Under the pieces are notes generated by a model. It saw only the letters and a program-made list of their open reading frames with translations. It made no database searches and was not told the origin of the DNA. The position numbers and the translations under genes were made by a program. A stretch of DNA of 64,000 nucleotides, taken from contig NC_063021.1 in NCBI RefSeq assembly GCF_020509005.1, positions 1,674,001 through 1,738,000 of the forward strand, read 5' to 3'. Origin of the DNA: Fulvia fulva (taxonomy: Eukaryota; Ascomycota; Dothideomycetes; Mycosphaerellales; Mycosphaerellaceae). This document shows, piece after piece, positions 35,540-47,149 of this stretch; within the stretch, counting starts at the first letter, position 1, and every line of letters begins with the position of its first letter.

Positions 35540-35713
35540 GTAGTGACATGGACTACGTACGTTCAGAGGGAAAGCTAATCTAGACAAGGAGTAGTCGGGG
35601 GCGGGAAGGGTTTTCACCTATTCGGGTTTCCCTTTGTACATAACAATAGATATATACCTGTATAGGCCGGATAGGGTCCTAGAACAGGGGAATGACAAAT
35701 CTATCTATCTATC

Positions 35714-35728
35714 TATATATAAGTTATA
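35714..35728 (+). repeat. Target-site duplication of LINE B, right copy
   Basis: Partner of 30712-30726. It is followed almost directly by the TA target site of the pogo-type transposon. Confidence 0.85.
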
Positions 35729-35732
35729 TATA

Positions 35733-37598
35733 ACGTACTTTACTACCGAGCGGGCTGTACTACCGAGCGGGCCACTTTTGCTAAGAACTGTACTACTTCT
35801 ATAGATATAGCTATATAACTACTATTATAGCGTATATTGTCTTTAAACGAGGCTAAACTGACCTTAGCTATCTAGGCTACGAAACGCAACGCGACAATTA
35901 CGAATCGACTTGCTATAAAGGTATACGACGCGTCTCGAACTATACTAGGGTATCGATTAAATAGACGACCTCCTCGGGGTGACTACGAGCCTAATTCGAA
36001 GAAGCTTAGAGAGCTAAAAGAGAGGGTGATACTTGAGTACATACTCGAGCTAGATCTTAGAGGTTTCCCGCTATTAAAGGCTAGTATATAAGCAATAGCC
36101 GATTCATTACTATAAGAGAAGGGTCTTAGGCCCGCTAGTCTCAATTAGACAGATAGGTTTATTAGGCGGTATCGTGAGCTAAAGGTTTATATAACACGTA
36201 GATACGATCGTTAGCGAGCTCTAATAGAAGATCTAGACGTTATCGAGAGGTAGTTCTTGCTTATACGTAATATAAAGGAGAAGTATAGCATCCTTAACTA
36301 GGACACCTATAACTTCGACGAGACAGGGTTTATAATAGGTGTTATTACGTCTTAGAGCGTCGTTACGGGTTTAGAAAGGCGTAGTAGAAAGAGGAAGGTC
36401 GTTCAATAGGGTAATAGAGAATAGGTAATAGTAATTAAGACTATCTATATAGACGGAATAGCGCTCCTACCCTACGTTATCCTTATAGGCAAACAGCATA
36501 TTAGTACCTAGTACTAAGACCGCAACTTAGGTCTAGACTAGACAATCGGGCTAATAGAGAATGGCTAGACTAATAATAAGTTCGGTATACGGTAGCTAGA
36601 GCATTTCTAGAAGTATACTATAGCCCGTACGACTAGGGTATAGAGACTACTTATTATCAATAGCTACGAGAGCTATAACTCGAAGGCATTCTAGAATCTA
36701 TATAAGGAATATAAGATCTTGGCCCTATATACACTATCGTACGCCTAGTACTTACTCTAGCTATTAGATATAGGTTGCTATTCGCCTTTAAAGAAGGTAT
36801 ATAGTGCTTAGCTCTCGGGCTTAGTACGCTAACGCATTACTTATATCGATAAAGTAGAGTTCCTACGCGCCTTCCGGGCAGCCTATGACGCTATATTTAG
36901 ATAGGAGAACATCCTATCAAGCTTTAGAGGCGCTAGTTTAGTTCTATTCAATCTATATATAGTGATAGACAAGCTTAATATCAAGCTACGTACGCTAACC
37001 CCTCTAGCTCCGGACTCTACCCCTTAGGAGTCGAAGACACTACGAACTACAAAAGAATTCGACTCTTAATCGATACTAGTAACGAACAAAATGCGTGCCC
37101 GGGCAGGTTTATCGCTAAACTCGTTATAGGAAGGGGTATATTAGCTTATAAAAGGGGGTAGAGAGATAGCGTATTAGATAGCTCTAATACGAAGCGAGAT
37201 TAGTAAGCTACGCAAGTCTAACGAGGCCCTTATATAGCAAAAAGCACGAAAGCGTAGGTATATTTAGTCTAGAGGGTCTCTAACCTTCGATAAGGCGTCG
37301 CAATTAATACCTCTAGAGGATACTAGGAGGTAGGAAGTGAGTAGAGAGTCGCTAGATAGTGTTCGGCTAGTACTAAGGCTACGACGCTATAAGCGATATA
37401 GCGAGTCGGGGCATAACGTACGTACCTATCAAGTAGACTTACTAGATAGTAAAGAATCTAAAGAGGAATTGTCCTCCTAGTAACGATTCTATAGGATGTC
37501 GTCGTGTTAAGATACCGTCGTAATTAAAGTAGAAGTAGTATAGTTCTTAGCAAAAGTGGCCCGCTCGGTAGTATAGCCCGCTCGGTAGTAAAGCACGT
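35733..37598 (+). mobile_element. Pogo/Fot1-type DNA transposon, copy 1 (RIPed)
   Basis: The element is 1,866 bp and is flanked by the TA duplication (35731-35732 and 37599-37600). Terminal inverted repeats of about 68 bp differ only at RIP-type positions (acgtacttt against acgtgcttt). Each repeat contains two tandem copies of actaccgagcgggc, about 17 bp apart, probably transposase-binding sites. A second copy of identical length is at 52738-54603. Confidence 0.93.
35840..37485 (+). pseudogene. DDE_1 (pogo/Fot1) transposase, RIP-killed
   Basis: Reading through TAG and TAA gives a single long frame. An N-terminal DNA-binding region (RPPRGDYEPNSKKLRELKE, with helix-turn-helix-like segments) is followed by the catalytic domain. 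NFDETGF carries the first Asp, an INSYESYNSKAF segment stands where the second Asp is expected (it now reads Asn), and LLDIGCYSPLKKVYS gives the third. A basic C-terminus (QKARKRRYIQSRGSLTF) follows. Transposases of this family cut and paste at TA dinucleotides. The protein cannot be made from this copy. Confidence 0.85.
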
Positions 37599-37606
37599 TA
37601 TATATA
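37592..37606 (+). repeat. Target-site duplication of LINE D, overlapping the pogo end
   Basis: The 15 bases agcacgttatatata recur at 41207-41221. The first seven (agcacgt) are the terminal bases of the pogo inverted repeat, so LINE D inserted after pogo was in place. Confidence 0.88.
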
Positions 37607-40600
37607 GATAGATAGATTATTCATTCGCCTATTTTAGTACCCTATAGCCTATATATGTCTCTCGCTATTTAGGTCTATTTATATAGGTAGGAAACCCGAT
37701 TAACGGATAAAAACCTCCTCGTCTTTGCCCTCCTCGTTCTTTCCTATCTTGTCCTTTCGTTCTCCTTCCTTTAGGGTACGCTAGTGTTATAGTTGTTACC
37801 CTATAACTACCTTGCCCGTAACCCTAGTGATGTCCTCCTCTCGATTCCCTTTCTCCCTTCTGTTTCTCCGGCTCTTCTCTCTCTCTCCCTCCTCTCTATC
37901 TACCTTTCCGTTTCTACTACTAGAGAGAATTGCTCTAGGTAGTCCTCGTTAAGGATCTATCTTATTACTCTCCTTATATCTTGTCTATTCTAGATAATGG
38001 CCTAGTATTGCCTATCTCTTGCCTTCGGCCTCTACTAGCTTCTCCCTTTTACCTACTTAGTACAGTTTAGTACTATATACTCCGGGTTTTAGGATAGGTA
38101 GCTATAGGGGTCACGTTTAGAATCGTATCCTAGGACTCTTCTTTAGTATAAGTATACTCTTAGCCTAATGTACTTAGAGCGAATCTAGATAGCTATACTT
38201 GCTTCCGCCCTCTTTAGGTCTTTATAGATAAGGTTGTTATACCTCCCGAAGGTCCTAGCCGCTAGTAGGGCTCCTAGCCTTACCGGTCTTTAGTTCTAAC
38301 GCGTTTCCTATAGGTAACCTACGATCCTTTCTACTTAGCTTTACTTCTTTTTCCCTTTGTCCCCTATGTTAGCTTGCTCCCTTAGAGCTTCTCTCTATTC
38401 AAGGGCTACTAGGATTTCCTATAATGTTTTTAGGTCTACTTCCTTCTATAGGATTATATATAGCCGGTTAGGTCTTCTCCTCCTCTCCTACTAGGTTCTT
38501 ATCTTTTAAGTAGCTACTTAGATAGTTCCCTAGGCTAGGTATACTAATGTCTTCTCTACATATTGACACCTTATGCCCTAGAGGTACTCCCTAATAGGGG
38601 CTGTACCTAATTCCATTTCTATTGTCCTATAAGGGGTTGACTTATATACCCCTAGTACTCTCTTTAGGTAAGCTACCTACGCTCTATTAAGGGGGTCCTT
38701 TATTCTCTTCGGGATGTGTTTTTCCGCTACCTAAATTGCTACTCTATATAGTATTACGGGCTTAATAATAGCCTTATATATAGTCTAGGCCTTTATAAAG
38801 GTCGCCCCCTAGGTTAACGTAGTAAGTCTCTCGATTAATTATCTATTAGTATCCGCTCTCGCTTACGCCTTCTTTACTTATAGTCCCTAGCTAAGTTACG
38901 GGTCTAGCTATATCCTAAGGACTCTAAGTTCCCTTATAGGATAGGTCTCGAACCCCTAGATTTTTACTAGTACTACTAAGTTATGTTTTGTCTTTACCTT
39001 ACTAAAATAGATAAGTTAGTACTTGTCCGGTACGAATTTTGCCCTATACTCTCTTATCTACTTTTCGTATTATCTATATCTCTCCTCTAGGAGTGCGTAG
39101 TTTTCCTCTTTAGACCCCGACTACGCTAGGATATTTGTGTTATCTACGAACCCCGATACTAAGATATTTACTATTTCTAGGAGTAGGGTCAGGTCGGCTA
39201 TAAAGAGGAGGAATAGAATCGGGGAGAGTATAGAGCCCTATAGGATGCCCGTGTTCGTAATTAGGGTCTACGGGGCTTTAAAGGACCCTAGGAGGATCTA
39301 GGTTATTCTGTCCTTAAGGAATGACTATATAAAGTGTACTATCTAGGCTAGGATACTTTTTATTCTAAGGATATATAAGAGCCTTACGTAGGACACGTTG
39401 TCGAAAGCCCCTAACATGTCTAGTAAAAGTAGTAAGGCTACCTTATTGTTACTATAGTGCTAGATATGTCTAATTTGCTCTATGATCAGTTCGACTACTA
39501 TAAGGGTAGATCTCTTTTATCTCCCCCCTATTAACGTTACCGGGAGGAGGTTATGTTCTTCTACTATTCCGGTAAGCCTTATAGCTACGACCTTCTCTAG
39601 GAGCTTCCCTAGTATATTTAGTAACGTAATTAGTCTATATAACTTCAACTTAGTATAGTCTTCCTTTTAGGGTTTCCTTAGGACGCAAGTTAGTAATTGC
39701 CTAAAGGCCTTTAGGTAATACCCCTACTTTATATACTAGGTAAAGATTAGCTTAAGTACTAGAGTAATAAGGCTACTACTAGCTTTTAGGTAACAGTTAG
39801 GGATCTTGTCTAGGCCTAGGGCTTTGTTGCCCTTTAGTTTCTTAATAATGTTTCCGATCTCTATAGTAAATACTTACTAGTTAGCCTCCCTTAGCGGAGG
39901 AATGTGTATTCCTAGGATGTTGCTTAGGTCTACCTCTACCTAAGTCCTAAAGAAGTGGTCTACGAATACTTTCGCTTTCCCTATCGGAGTGGTTTACGTT
40001 TCCCCGTCTTAGTCCTATATTAAGGGAAACTAGGGCGGGGAGTTTCGTTCCTCGTCTAGTTTCCTAGCCTATTCTACTAGTCTCTAGATTTGTTCCGGGT
40101 GTTCTATAATTATCCCTATAGTTAAACTCTACTCCTACGTCTTGTCTCTTCTAATCTACGCCTTCTTTGCTTTATACGCGTTGTTATAGGCTTCCTAGTT
40201 TACTTAGGTACGTCGTTACTCCTATCTCCTTCTTACTCTCCTTGCCTCCTTGACTTTGGCTATGTACTCTAGTATCTAGTATAGCTTCTAGTATAGCGAC
40301 CATCTCTTCTTAGGTATATAGGCCTAGGCTACCCTTTATATAGCTTCTATTAGCTACTCTACTACTTAGTAGATCCCCTCCGTTATATATATATCGTTAA
40401 TGTTTACCTATTCTAGTTCGCCTTCTAGCCGCTACTATACTAGTGTCTACTCGGCCTGCTTCTAGTAGAGCTTCCTCTTAGGTTCCCTCTCCTCCTTAAC
40501 TATAAGTTAGATGTCGGTTTGGATTAGATAGTGGTCTAATAAAGACTCTAGTTAGTCATTAACTATATAGCTTTCTACCCGTCTTATTAAGGCGTAGGAC

Positions 40601-41206
40601 ATAAAGTATAGGTCTAGCGTGCTAGAACTATTGATTCTAGCCTAAGTTTCTGTTCCCTTTAGCGTGATTAAGTCCATTTAGGCTGTTTCTATCTGACTAA
40701 TAAGCCTCCCTACTAAGAAGTAGTATACTAGGGTGAAGTCCGATCCCTACTTTAGGTAGTAGAGGTTGAAATCTCCTATTACGATGTTGTGGTTTTGTTA
40801 GTCTATTGCTTCCGGGAGCCTTCCTAGCGTATATAGTTATGTACTACTTCTGGACTCTAGAGGTAGGTTATATACGCTATAGATTAGGACCTAGCCTTAA
40901 GTTGTTTTGAGCTATACTATAGTAATATCCCTATCGGTTCTCGGCTAGGCCTACTAGTCCTCTACTAGTACCTTCTTACTAATATAGATATATGTTCGTA
41001 GGACTCCCTCGGTTCTGTTTATTACTACGTAGTATCTCGGGTCTCGTATAGTTAATAGAATCCTAGAGTATAGGTTGATCTATAGTTCCTATATTACTAT
41101 AATATAGTGTTCCTCCGGGTCTAAGACTTATAGAAAGCTCCTTTAGACCTTGTCTTTACTTCTGTTTACATTATACTAAATGATTAATAGTCTACTAGTA
41201 TAAGGC
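37607..41206 (-). mobile_element. LINE D, 5'-truncated (minus strand, RIPed)
   Basis: The insertion is 3,600 bp, with its 3' tail (ATCT)n at the left end (37607-37616 on this strand reads gatagataga) and a 15-bp target duplication. It contains the 3' UTR and nearly all of ORF2 but stops at the ORF2 N-terminus, so ORF1 was never copied. It is related to LINE A and LINE C (QYNVNRSKDKVQ at its 5' end). Confidence 0.9.
37950..41200 (-). pseudogene. LINE D ORF2 remnant (endonuclease-RT)
   Basis: On the minus strand, the endonuclease starts near 41190 (IIQYNVNRSKDKVQRSF) and includes IQEPQIN near 41060. The RT lies around 39000-39900, with its active site reading GFVDN (former FVDD) near 39137-39155. 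Following it is KYQLIHFSK, typical of these LINEs. Numerous RIP stops break the frame. The 3' UTR hairpin is at 37689-37719. Confidence 0.85.
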
Positions 41207-41221
41207 AGCACGTTATATATA
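41207..41221 (+). repeat. Target-site duplication of LINE D, right copy
   Basis: Partner of 37592-37606. It contains seven bases of the pogo terminal repeat although it is 3.6 kb away from pogo. Confidence 0.88.
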
Positions 41222-41316
41222 TTTATAATACTTATCTACCTCCTAAAAGGTCTACGAGGCTAGGGGCTATTAAGGAAGAGAGAGAGGAAAACCGTCGTAC
41301 GGGGAAAAACCCCTCT

Positions 41317-41600
41317 TTAGGTATTAGTAAGTTCTCTCTATTACTTATTAGTTAATCTGTCGTACTAGAAGCGGTAAGTACTAGGTAGTTAGCCGCCCCG
41401 GAGTACTAATCTACCCGGTACCTAGGAACGAGTATTAGTAGCTAGCCGACTATCAAATAGACGATAGGTCGACTATTAGTAGAGGCGGGTCGCCTATCGA
41501 GTAGGGGATAGGTCGACCGTCGAGCGGAAAACGGGCTAGCCGTCGAGTAGACGACGAGTCGACCCTTCCGGGCTCCTATACTCTATTAGTACTCCTATCG
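41317..41600 (-). repeat. LINE E 3' region with GTCGAC-ending repeats
   Basis: This is non-coding sequence between the ORF2 remnant and the 3' hairpin. Three imperfect repeats of about 30 bp, each ending in gtcgac, lie at 41444-41473, 41487-41517 and 41535-41563. Unlike the rest of the window this patch is rich in CpG and TCGA. No function is evident. Confidence 0.55.
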
Positions 41601-44600
41601 CTATTCCTCCTACGCTCGGGGTCGCTATAGGCTACGGTCTACCCGCCTACGTAGTTATCGGTACTACCGGAGTTCTACTATATCTATAGGTAGGGCGCCT
41701 TCGGAGGCTTCCTAGAGCTCTTCCTCCTAGGCTATCTCTCCTATTCTTACTACTATCTTACCCGCTATCTAGAACTACTATAGTAGGCCGGTCCGTATTA
41801 CTATTCGTACCGCTACTCGTATCCTACGCGCTATACCTATTATATATTAGAAGTCTATAGCCCCCGTCTCGAGGCATATTACCTACCGGGCTTCTATAAA
41901 GCGTAGGTAGAATAGTACGACGTATTTCGGCGTCTAAACACGTCTATATTCGTATAGGCTACTATCTACTCCCGGTACCTTTTAGTAATATAGATAGTCC
42001 TTAAACCTAATATATTCCGAGCGGAGTAGTATCGCGACTATTACCTATAGGCGGGTAAGGGCTCGGAAGAGTATTACTCTATCTTGGCTAATAGGTCCTA
42101 TCTTTACCGCTACCTCGTCTTCTTATCGGTACGCTCGTCGCCGTAGTAGTTACCCGTTTAGGTACCTTTCGCCTTTCTTCTAGCGCTCGTTCTAGATTCC
42201 CTATATATATCTACGGACCGCGTTCGCTATAGCCTTCCGTTCTTCGCGTCCCTATCCCGATCCTATTACTAGTATACTACTAGCTAGGGCCTATACTCGG
42301 AACTCTACTATCGGAGTTTATTACGTATCTAGCTACCGCTAGGTCTATAATCCTATCTTCTTTTTAGGCGATATAGATCGAAGGCGTATCGTAATCGCCT
42401 AGTACGCCGCGCGGATATCGCTCCCTACCTTACTATTCGCCGTCTAGAGCGTATAGTCTATAGCGAGCTATTAGAGGTAAAGGTCTAGTAGCGCGATCTA
42501 CGTATCCCCTTCTAGGACCTACGTCGGTATAGTACGGTATACCCCGGTCGCCCTACGTAAACATTTGTTCTATACGTTTTAAATCTACTTTATCTAGCTA
42601 GTCGCGTAGGATAGATACTAGACTAGTACCCTAAAGGTAATCGCCGGTCGGACGATAGAGCTATATAGCTAGCGTACCTTTACGAAGGCTACGCTATATA
42701 TAGAGGCCGCGAGGCGTATAACTAAGGCTTTATTCTAGTCTCCCCGCTACCGGAGCTACTTTAGGTAGGCGTACTACCGGAGTTACGTATCTACTTAGAA
42801 TCCTAGGACCCGGATAGATAGCTATAGAGTAATCTAGCTTACGCCGGTCCCGGCCCTAATCGTAGCTTAGAGGTTATACTTCTTCGGGGTCCTCGTAAGG
42901 TAGATTATCTAGTACTTCTTAGGTACGAAGACTACCCCGTATCGCGCTACCTAGTCGTTATATACCTCTAGCGCCGCTTCGAGTTAGCGGTAATTAGTCT
43001 CGGTTAAGTCGCTATATATTAGGATATTTATATCGTCGATAAAGCCTATATAGAAGTTAGTACCGCCGGCGCTTCCCCGTAGTAGCGGGAGGAGCGTAGA
43101 GGCGAAGAAAAGGAAGAGGATCGGAGAGAGCGATAAGCCCTACGGGATCCCCGTTTCTATAGGCCGTATCTAAGGTTTACGCTACTCCTCTAGGACGAGC
43201 TACGTAGACCGGTTACTAAAGAAGGACTTAATAAACGCGACGAGCTAGCTAGGTAGACCTTTCGACTAGAGGTTATAGAGTAGTCGGGCGTAGGAAACTT
43301 TATCGAACGCCCCCGAGATATCGAGGGATAGTAGGGTAGCGACCTATTATCGGCGTATTACCTAGATTATATAAACCTATTCCGTAACGAGTTCTAGGGC
43401 GGTCGTCGTAGACCGCCCTAGTCGGGCTCCTATTTACTCAGCTAGGAGGAGCTAGTACTCCTTAGCTAGCTTAGAGATACGTTCGGCTACGATACGCTCT
43501 AGCGCCTTACCGATCGTACTAAGTAGGGCTATCGGGCGGTAGGCCTTCCTAACGTCGTATCTAGCCTTACCCTCCTTACGGAGGACGACTATACTCGAGT
43601 ACCGGAAGGGGGTCGGTACGTATAACTACTAGAGATATACCGTAAATAGCCCCGCGAGGTACGGGGCGAGCGTCTAGTAGTAGTACTTAAGGAAACGGTT
43701 AGGAATCTTATCTAGTCCTAGGGCCTTATCTAGTAGCGCCGCTTTTAGTACTATTAGTACCTCCGCCTCCGTTACTTCTTAGCTAGTCTCGAGCTCTAGT
43801 AGGTATACGAAGCCTTCGATATCGTCGAGTCGGGTAGTAACCGGAGGAGGGAAGAACGCCTCTACTAGCGCGTCGGCTCTACCTTACTAGGCTTCCTAGA
43901 GGACCCCTTACCTATTACGGATAGATAGGAACTATAGTAGTAGTAGCGGCGTCTCTAGCTTCCTCGTACGCGCCTACCTAGCGAGCTTTTAGACCTTACT
44001 TTAGTCTCCTATAACTTCGCGGACGGCGTTACGCTACGTAGTATTACCCTAGCGCCTAATAGTCCTATCCTTCTTATTCTCTAGTCGGCGGTATTAGGCG
44101 TATATAGCGTCCTATTTTATCTCGTTCTATCGGCGCCGCGCCGCTACCGTTATACGGACTACGTCTACGTATTCCTACGACTAGGCTAGCGACACGTACT
44201 TCGAGGGTCGGGTATAGGGGATCTTATCCCGGATTACTCCTACTATATACTACTATAGGCTCCTTACCGCCGCGTCGATTTCCGCCTCTAAGCGGAGGGG
44301 TACCGGCGGTACGAGGGCCGTTCTTCGTTCTTTTAGTATATTATTAATCTCCTTCTAGTCCGCTCTCTTCTACTAAGGCCGTAGTTCTAGGGCTAGTAGC
44401 GCCTATAGGTATATTACGTCGAACGTCGTATAGATAGCTAGGTAGTCTAGATAGCCGGTATCGAGTTCTAGGTCTATATCGTAGAAGATAGTCCGCTAGG
44501 CTATCTACTATATCGCGAAGGTTAGGTTAATCGTCTAGGTCGTATTTTTCTACTAATACGTAGCCGTACCTACGGGTAGTACTAGGCTAAGGCCGGATAC

Positions 44601-45060
44601 CTCTACTAGACCGATAAGCGTGTCTACGGCGCTATAGGCCGAGAGTACGCTATCGCCTCCCTATCTTAATTAGTAGAGGTTAAGATCGCCGACTAGGATA
44701 TATATATTAGCTTCCTCTTAGAGAGCTTCTTAGAGCTAGTAGAGGGTAGCCGACTAGCTATCGTCTTCTATCGAGCCCGGTACTAAGTACGGGTTATAGG
44801 CGTTATATATAGCTACTGTCTTACCGTCGGCGAGGCGTAGCCGTAGAGAGGCTATATCGCTAGAGTAGGTATAGGTCGTCTACGTTATTGTCGCGATTTC
44901 TTTACTTACGTAGAAGTAGACCCGCGCTACCGGCTATTACCTTAGAGTACTATAAGGTAGTATCTCGGGTCTATAGGTATCGTCTCCCCGCTTATCTACT
45001 ACTCTTAGATAGCGACTATATAGTGCCGGCTAGGGTGTAGTAGGCGAAGGAGTAGCTTCT
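41600..45060 (-). pseudogene. LINE E ORF2 remnant (endonuclease-RT)
   Basis: On the minus strand, the endonuclease segment VGDLNLY lies near 44690. The RT has GIPQGSPLSPILFLFFAS near 43130 and the active site GFIDD at 43032-43046. The thumb region has VDTQLRQYAYLKQLRQR and IVRPAIT-type phrases around 42640-42790. The sequence after the RT (41600-42450) is not clearly assignable, and I could not confirm an RNase H. RIP stops are frequent. It is the most divergent of the five LINE families here. Confidence 0.78.
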
Positions 45061-46700
45061 AGGCATTATCCTTACTCTTATTAGCGTTATTCTATACGAT
45101 AGTTAGCTAGGTAAGTGTACTATATATAGTTAGACTGTTATATTAGCTATAGTTCCCTATTCTACCTCCGTAGGTTTACTACTATATTGTCGTTCTCGTC
45201 GCCCTCGCCCTCGTCTTCGCTATCCTATCGCGGGGCCGGCGTCGCTAGCGTAGCTACTAGTAAGGGCGCGCTACCTCCGTAAGGGCGGAACATCGTCGTA
45301 TCGAGGCGTATCTATCCGAGGCCCTAGGCCCGGGGGTCGGTAAGCGCTAGTCGACCCGCTCCGTATATAAATCGTCTATCGCTATTTAGCCGCCTCTTCT
45401 TACTCCTATATATAACTGGCTATAAGCCGTCGACGTCGACTCTAAGACGGTATAGTACTATCGCTATCGCTATTCCTCCTCTTTTCTAGCGTATACTTAG
45501 GCGCGCTCCTAACGCCTATTCCGCTACCTACCTCTTTACTCTATATCCGCCTATCTATACCTTATAGTCCCCGCCGTAGTTAGCGTACTTACCTATCTTA
45601 GGTTAGGAGTATTCGCGGGTATTATATATCTTTACGTAGTAGCCGTAGTAGGTCTCCTACCGATAATACTCTATAGTATACCTAAATCACTAGTACCGGA
45701 AGTACTAAGTTACTATATAGGTATAGTCGTACTTTTTAACGTAGTAGTACGAGTAGGCTAGGACTAGTCCCTTCTCTATAGCCTAGATCCTCTAACTATT
45801 ATACTTAAACGTAAGTACGAGCGACGAGTATTTCCGCTCTATTCGTTCCGGCTTCTTTAGCTAGTACGCCCGGGTAATAACGAGGCCTAGGATAGTACCC
45901 TAGTTATCCTTTACGATAGCCTCTCCTATCGCTACCGGGCTAGTATCTACTAGGAAGGTATTAACTTAGACACCGTATATAAGGGCCTAGTATACTAGCG
46001 TAACCGGCGCTACGCTCTTCGCGTTTAGTACCTCGACCGCCTAGGCTACGCTCTATAGTAGCGTCGGTCTCCCCGCTATAGTTACGAGCGTATAGCGTAC
46101 GTCTCTAATCTTTAGATTCTAGGCTATAATAATGTCTTATTTACTAGCCTAGCGCGCCTACTCTACGAGGCGTTAGTACGATAGTACCGCTACCCGCTCT
46201 CTTTCTTTAGGGTTATCTATATATATCGTGACCTCGCGCTAAACTAGCCTAACGCGGTACGTTAGCTACTCTACGGCTACTATAGCCGCTTAGGTATATA
46301 TCGCCGGCCTAGCTCTTCCTAGCGCCTTAATCTTCCGTAGAAGGTCCGCGTTAGTCACTTCCTTTACTAGCGCTAGCGCCTTCGTCGCCCGTAGTAGCTC
46401 CTAGATCGCGTTAGCTAAGCTCTCGAGGAGGCTACGGATCGCGCGTTCGTAGGGTAGATTAGCGCTTACGAGGGTAGCTATAATTTCGTATATAATCGCG
46501 GTATATTCTGCCGTATCTATACCGTGTTTTTTATACTAGTTATTCTATTTAGTAGCCTATAGTTATTATAGTTATTATAGTAGATAGTCTCCGTATTCCG
46601 TTTCTCCCGGGCGCGTCGTAGCTCTACGCGTCCCCCTTCGTTCGCCGCCCTTCGAGGGCGCTCTTTACTTTTACGACGCTATCGCCCCTTTGTTTATTAT
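45061..46700 (-). pseudogene. LINE E ORF1 remnant
   Basis: This lies upstream of ORF2 on the minus strand. A zinc-knuckle-like segment around 45700-45770 reads YYYVKKYDYT, consistent with a CCHC motif whose Cys and His codons were mutated by RIP. Alanine- and arginine-rich helical stretches cover 46000-46500. Identification rests mostly on position and on that motif. Confidence 0.55.
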
Positions 46701-46733
46701 CCCGTATAAATGTCGTTTAGCTCTGATAGAGGT

Positions 46734-46914
46734 GATAGATAGATAGATAGATTTGTTATTCTACTATTCTAGGACCCTATTCGGCCTATATAGGTATATA
46801 TCTATTATTATATATAAAGGGAAACCCGAATAGGTGAAAACCCTTCCCGCCCCCGACTTCTCCTTATCTAGATTAGCTTTCCCTCTAAACGTACGTAGTC
46901 TATATTACTACCCT
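46734..46914 (-). mobile_element. Antisense LINE B 3' end, left part (RIPed)
   Basis: This is the reverse complement of a LINE B 3' UTR with its tail (gatagatag at the left). It is the 3' end of a 5'-truncated LINE B, interrupted at 46914 by intact LINE B and continuing at 51918-52708. A possible target duplication is ttagctctgata near 46718 and ttagctctaata near 52714, differing by one RIP-type change. Confidence 0.88.
46903..46914 (+). repeat. Target-site duplication of intact LINE B, left copy
   Basis: The 12 bases tattactaccct are repeated at 51906-51917. They lie within the antisense LINE B. In un-RIPed LINE B the corresponding sequence is tgtcactacccc, so the TAT start is a RIP product. 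Confidence 0.88.
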
Positions 46915-47149
46915 GACGCATTATATATACCCCGAGCAAGAGAGGGAATCATCGATCTCTGCGCCAAAACACGACACATTCGAAAGCTCTTATCAAGGCC
47001 ATTCCAACGATATAAAAAGCAGGCCACTGCCCCTAGGACTGAGGGAGTTCTACCTCATTCAATCTGGACAGCTTGAAGCTCTCTTCACCCTGTTTCTTCA
47101 GCTCCAAACGCCGCGGAGGTGCCTAGCTACATTAGGCAACTCCTAGGCA

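Larger units (their letters stand above)
30727..35713 (+). mobile_element. Full-length LINE B, lightly RIPed
   Basis: The element is 4,987 bp, against 4,991 bp for the intact copy, with a 15-bp target duplication. The conserved LINE B 5' end (atcgatctctgcgcc) begins at 30755, preceded by 28 bases unrelated to the 36 bases in front of the intact copy. Differences from the intact copy are nearly all C-to-T or G-to-A, but many CpA and TpG sites survive. It therefore represents an intermediate RIP state. Both ORFs contain stops. Confidence 0.93.
41222..46720 (-). mobile_element. LINE E, minus strand, RIPed
   Basis: This is a divergent LINE of about 5.5 kb, with its 3' end at the left and its 5' end near 46700. 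ORF2 and ORF1 remnants are recognisable. The 3' hairpin (AGAGG 41283-41287 with CCTCT 41312-41316) matches the arrangement in the other families, but I see no ATCT tail. No target duplication was found. Its left flank, after removing pogo and LINE D, abuts the TA-rich site next to LINE B. Confidence 0.8.

Noticed and set aside
46834..47076. Open frame of 80 codons upstream of LINE B ORF1
   Set aside because: It spans the junction between the antisense LINE B 3' UTR and the new LINE B 5' UTR, so it is an accident of insertion.
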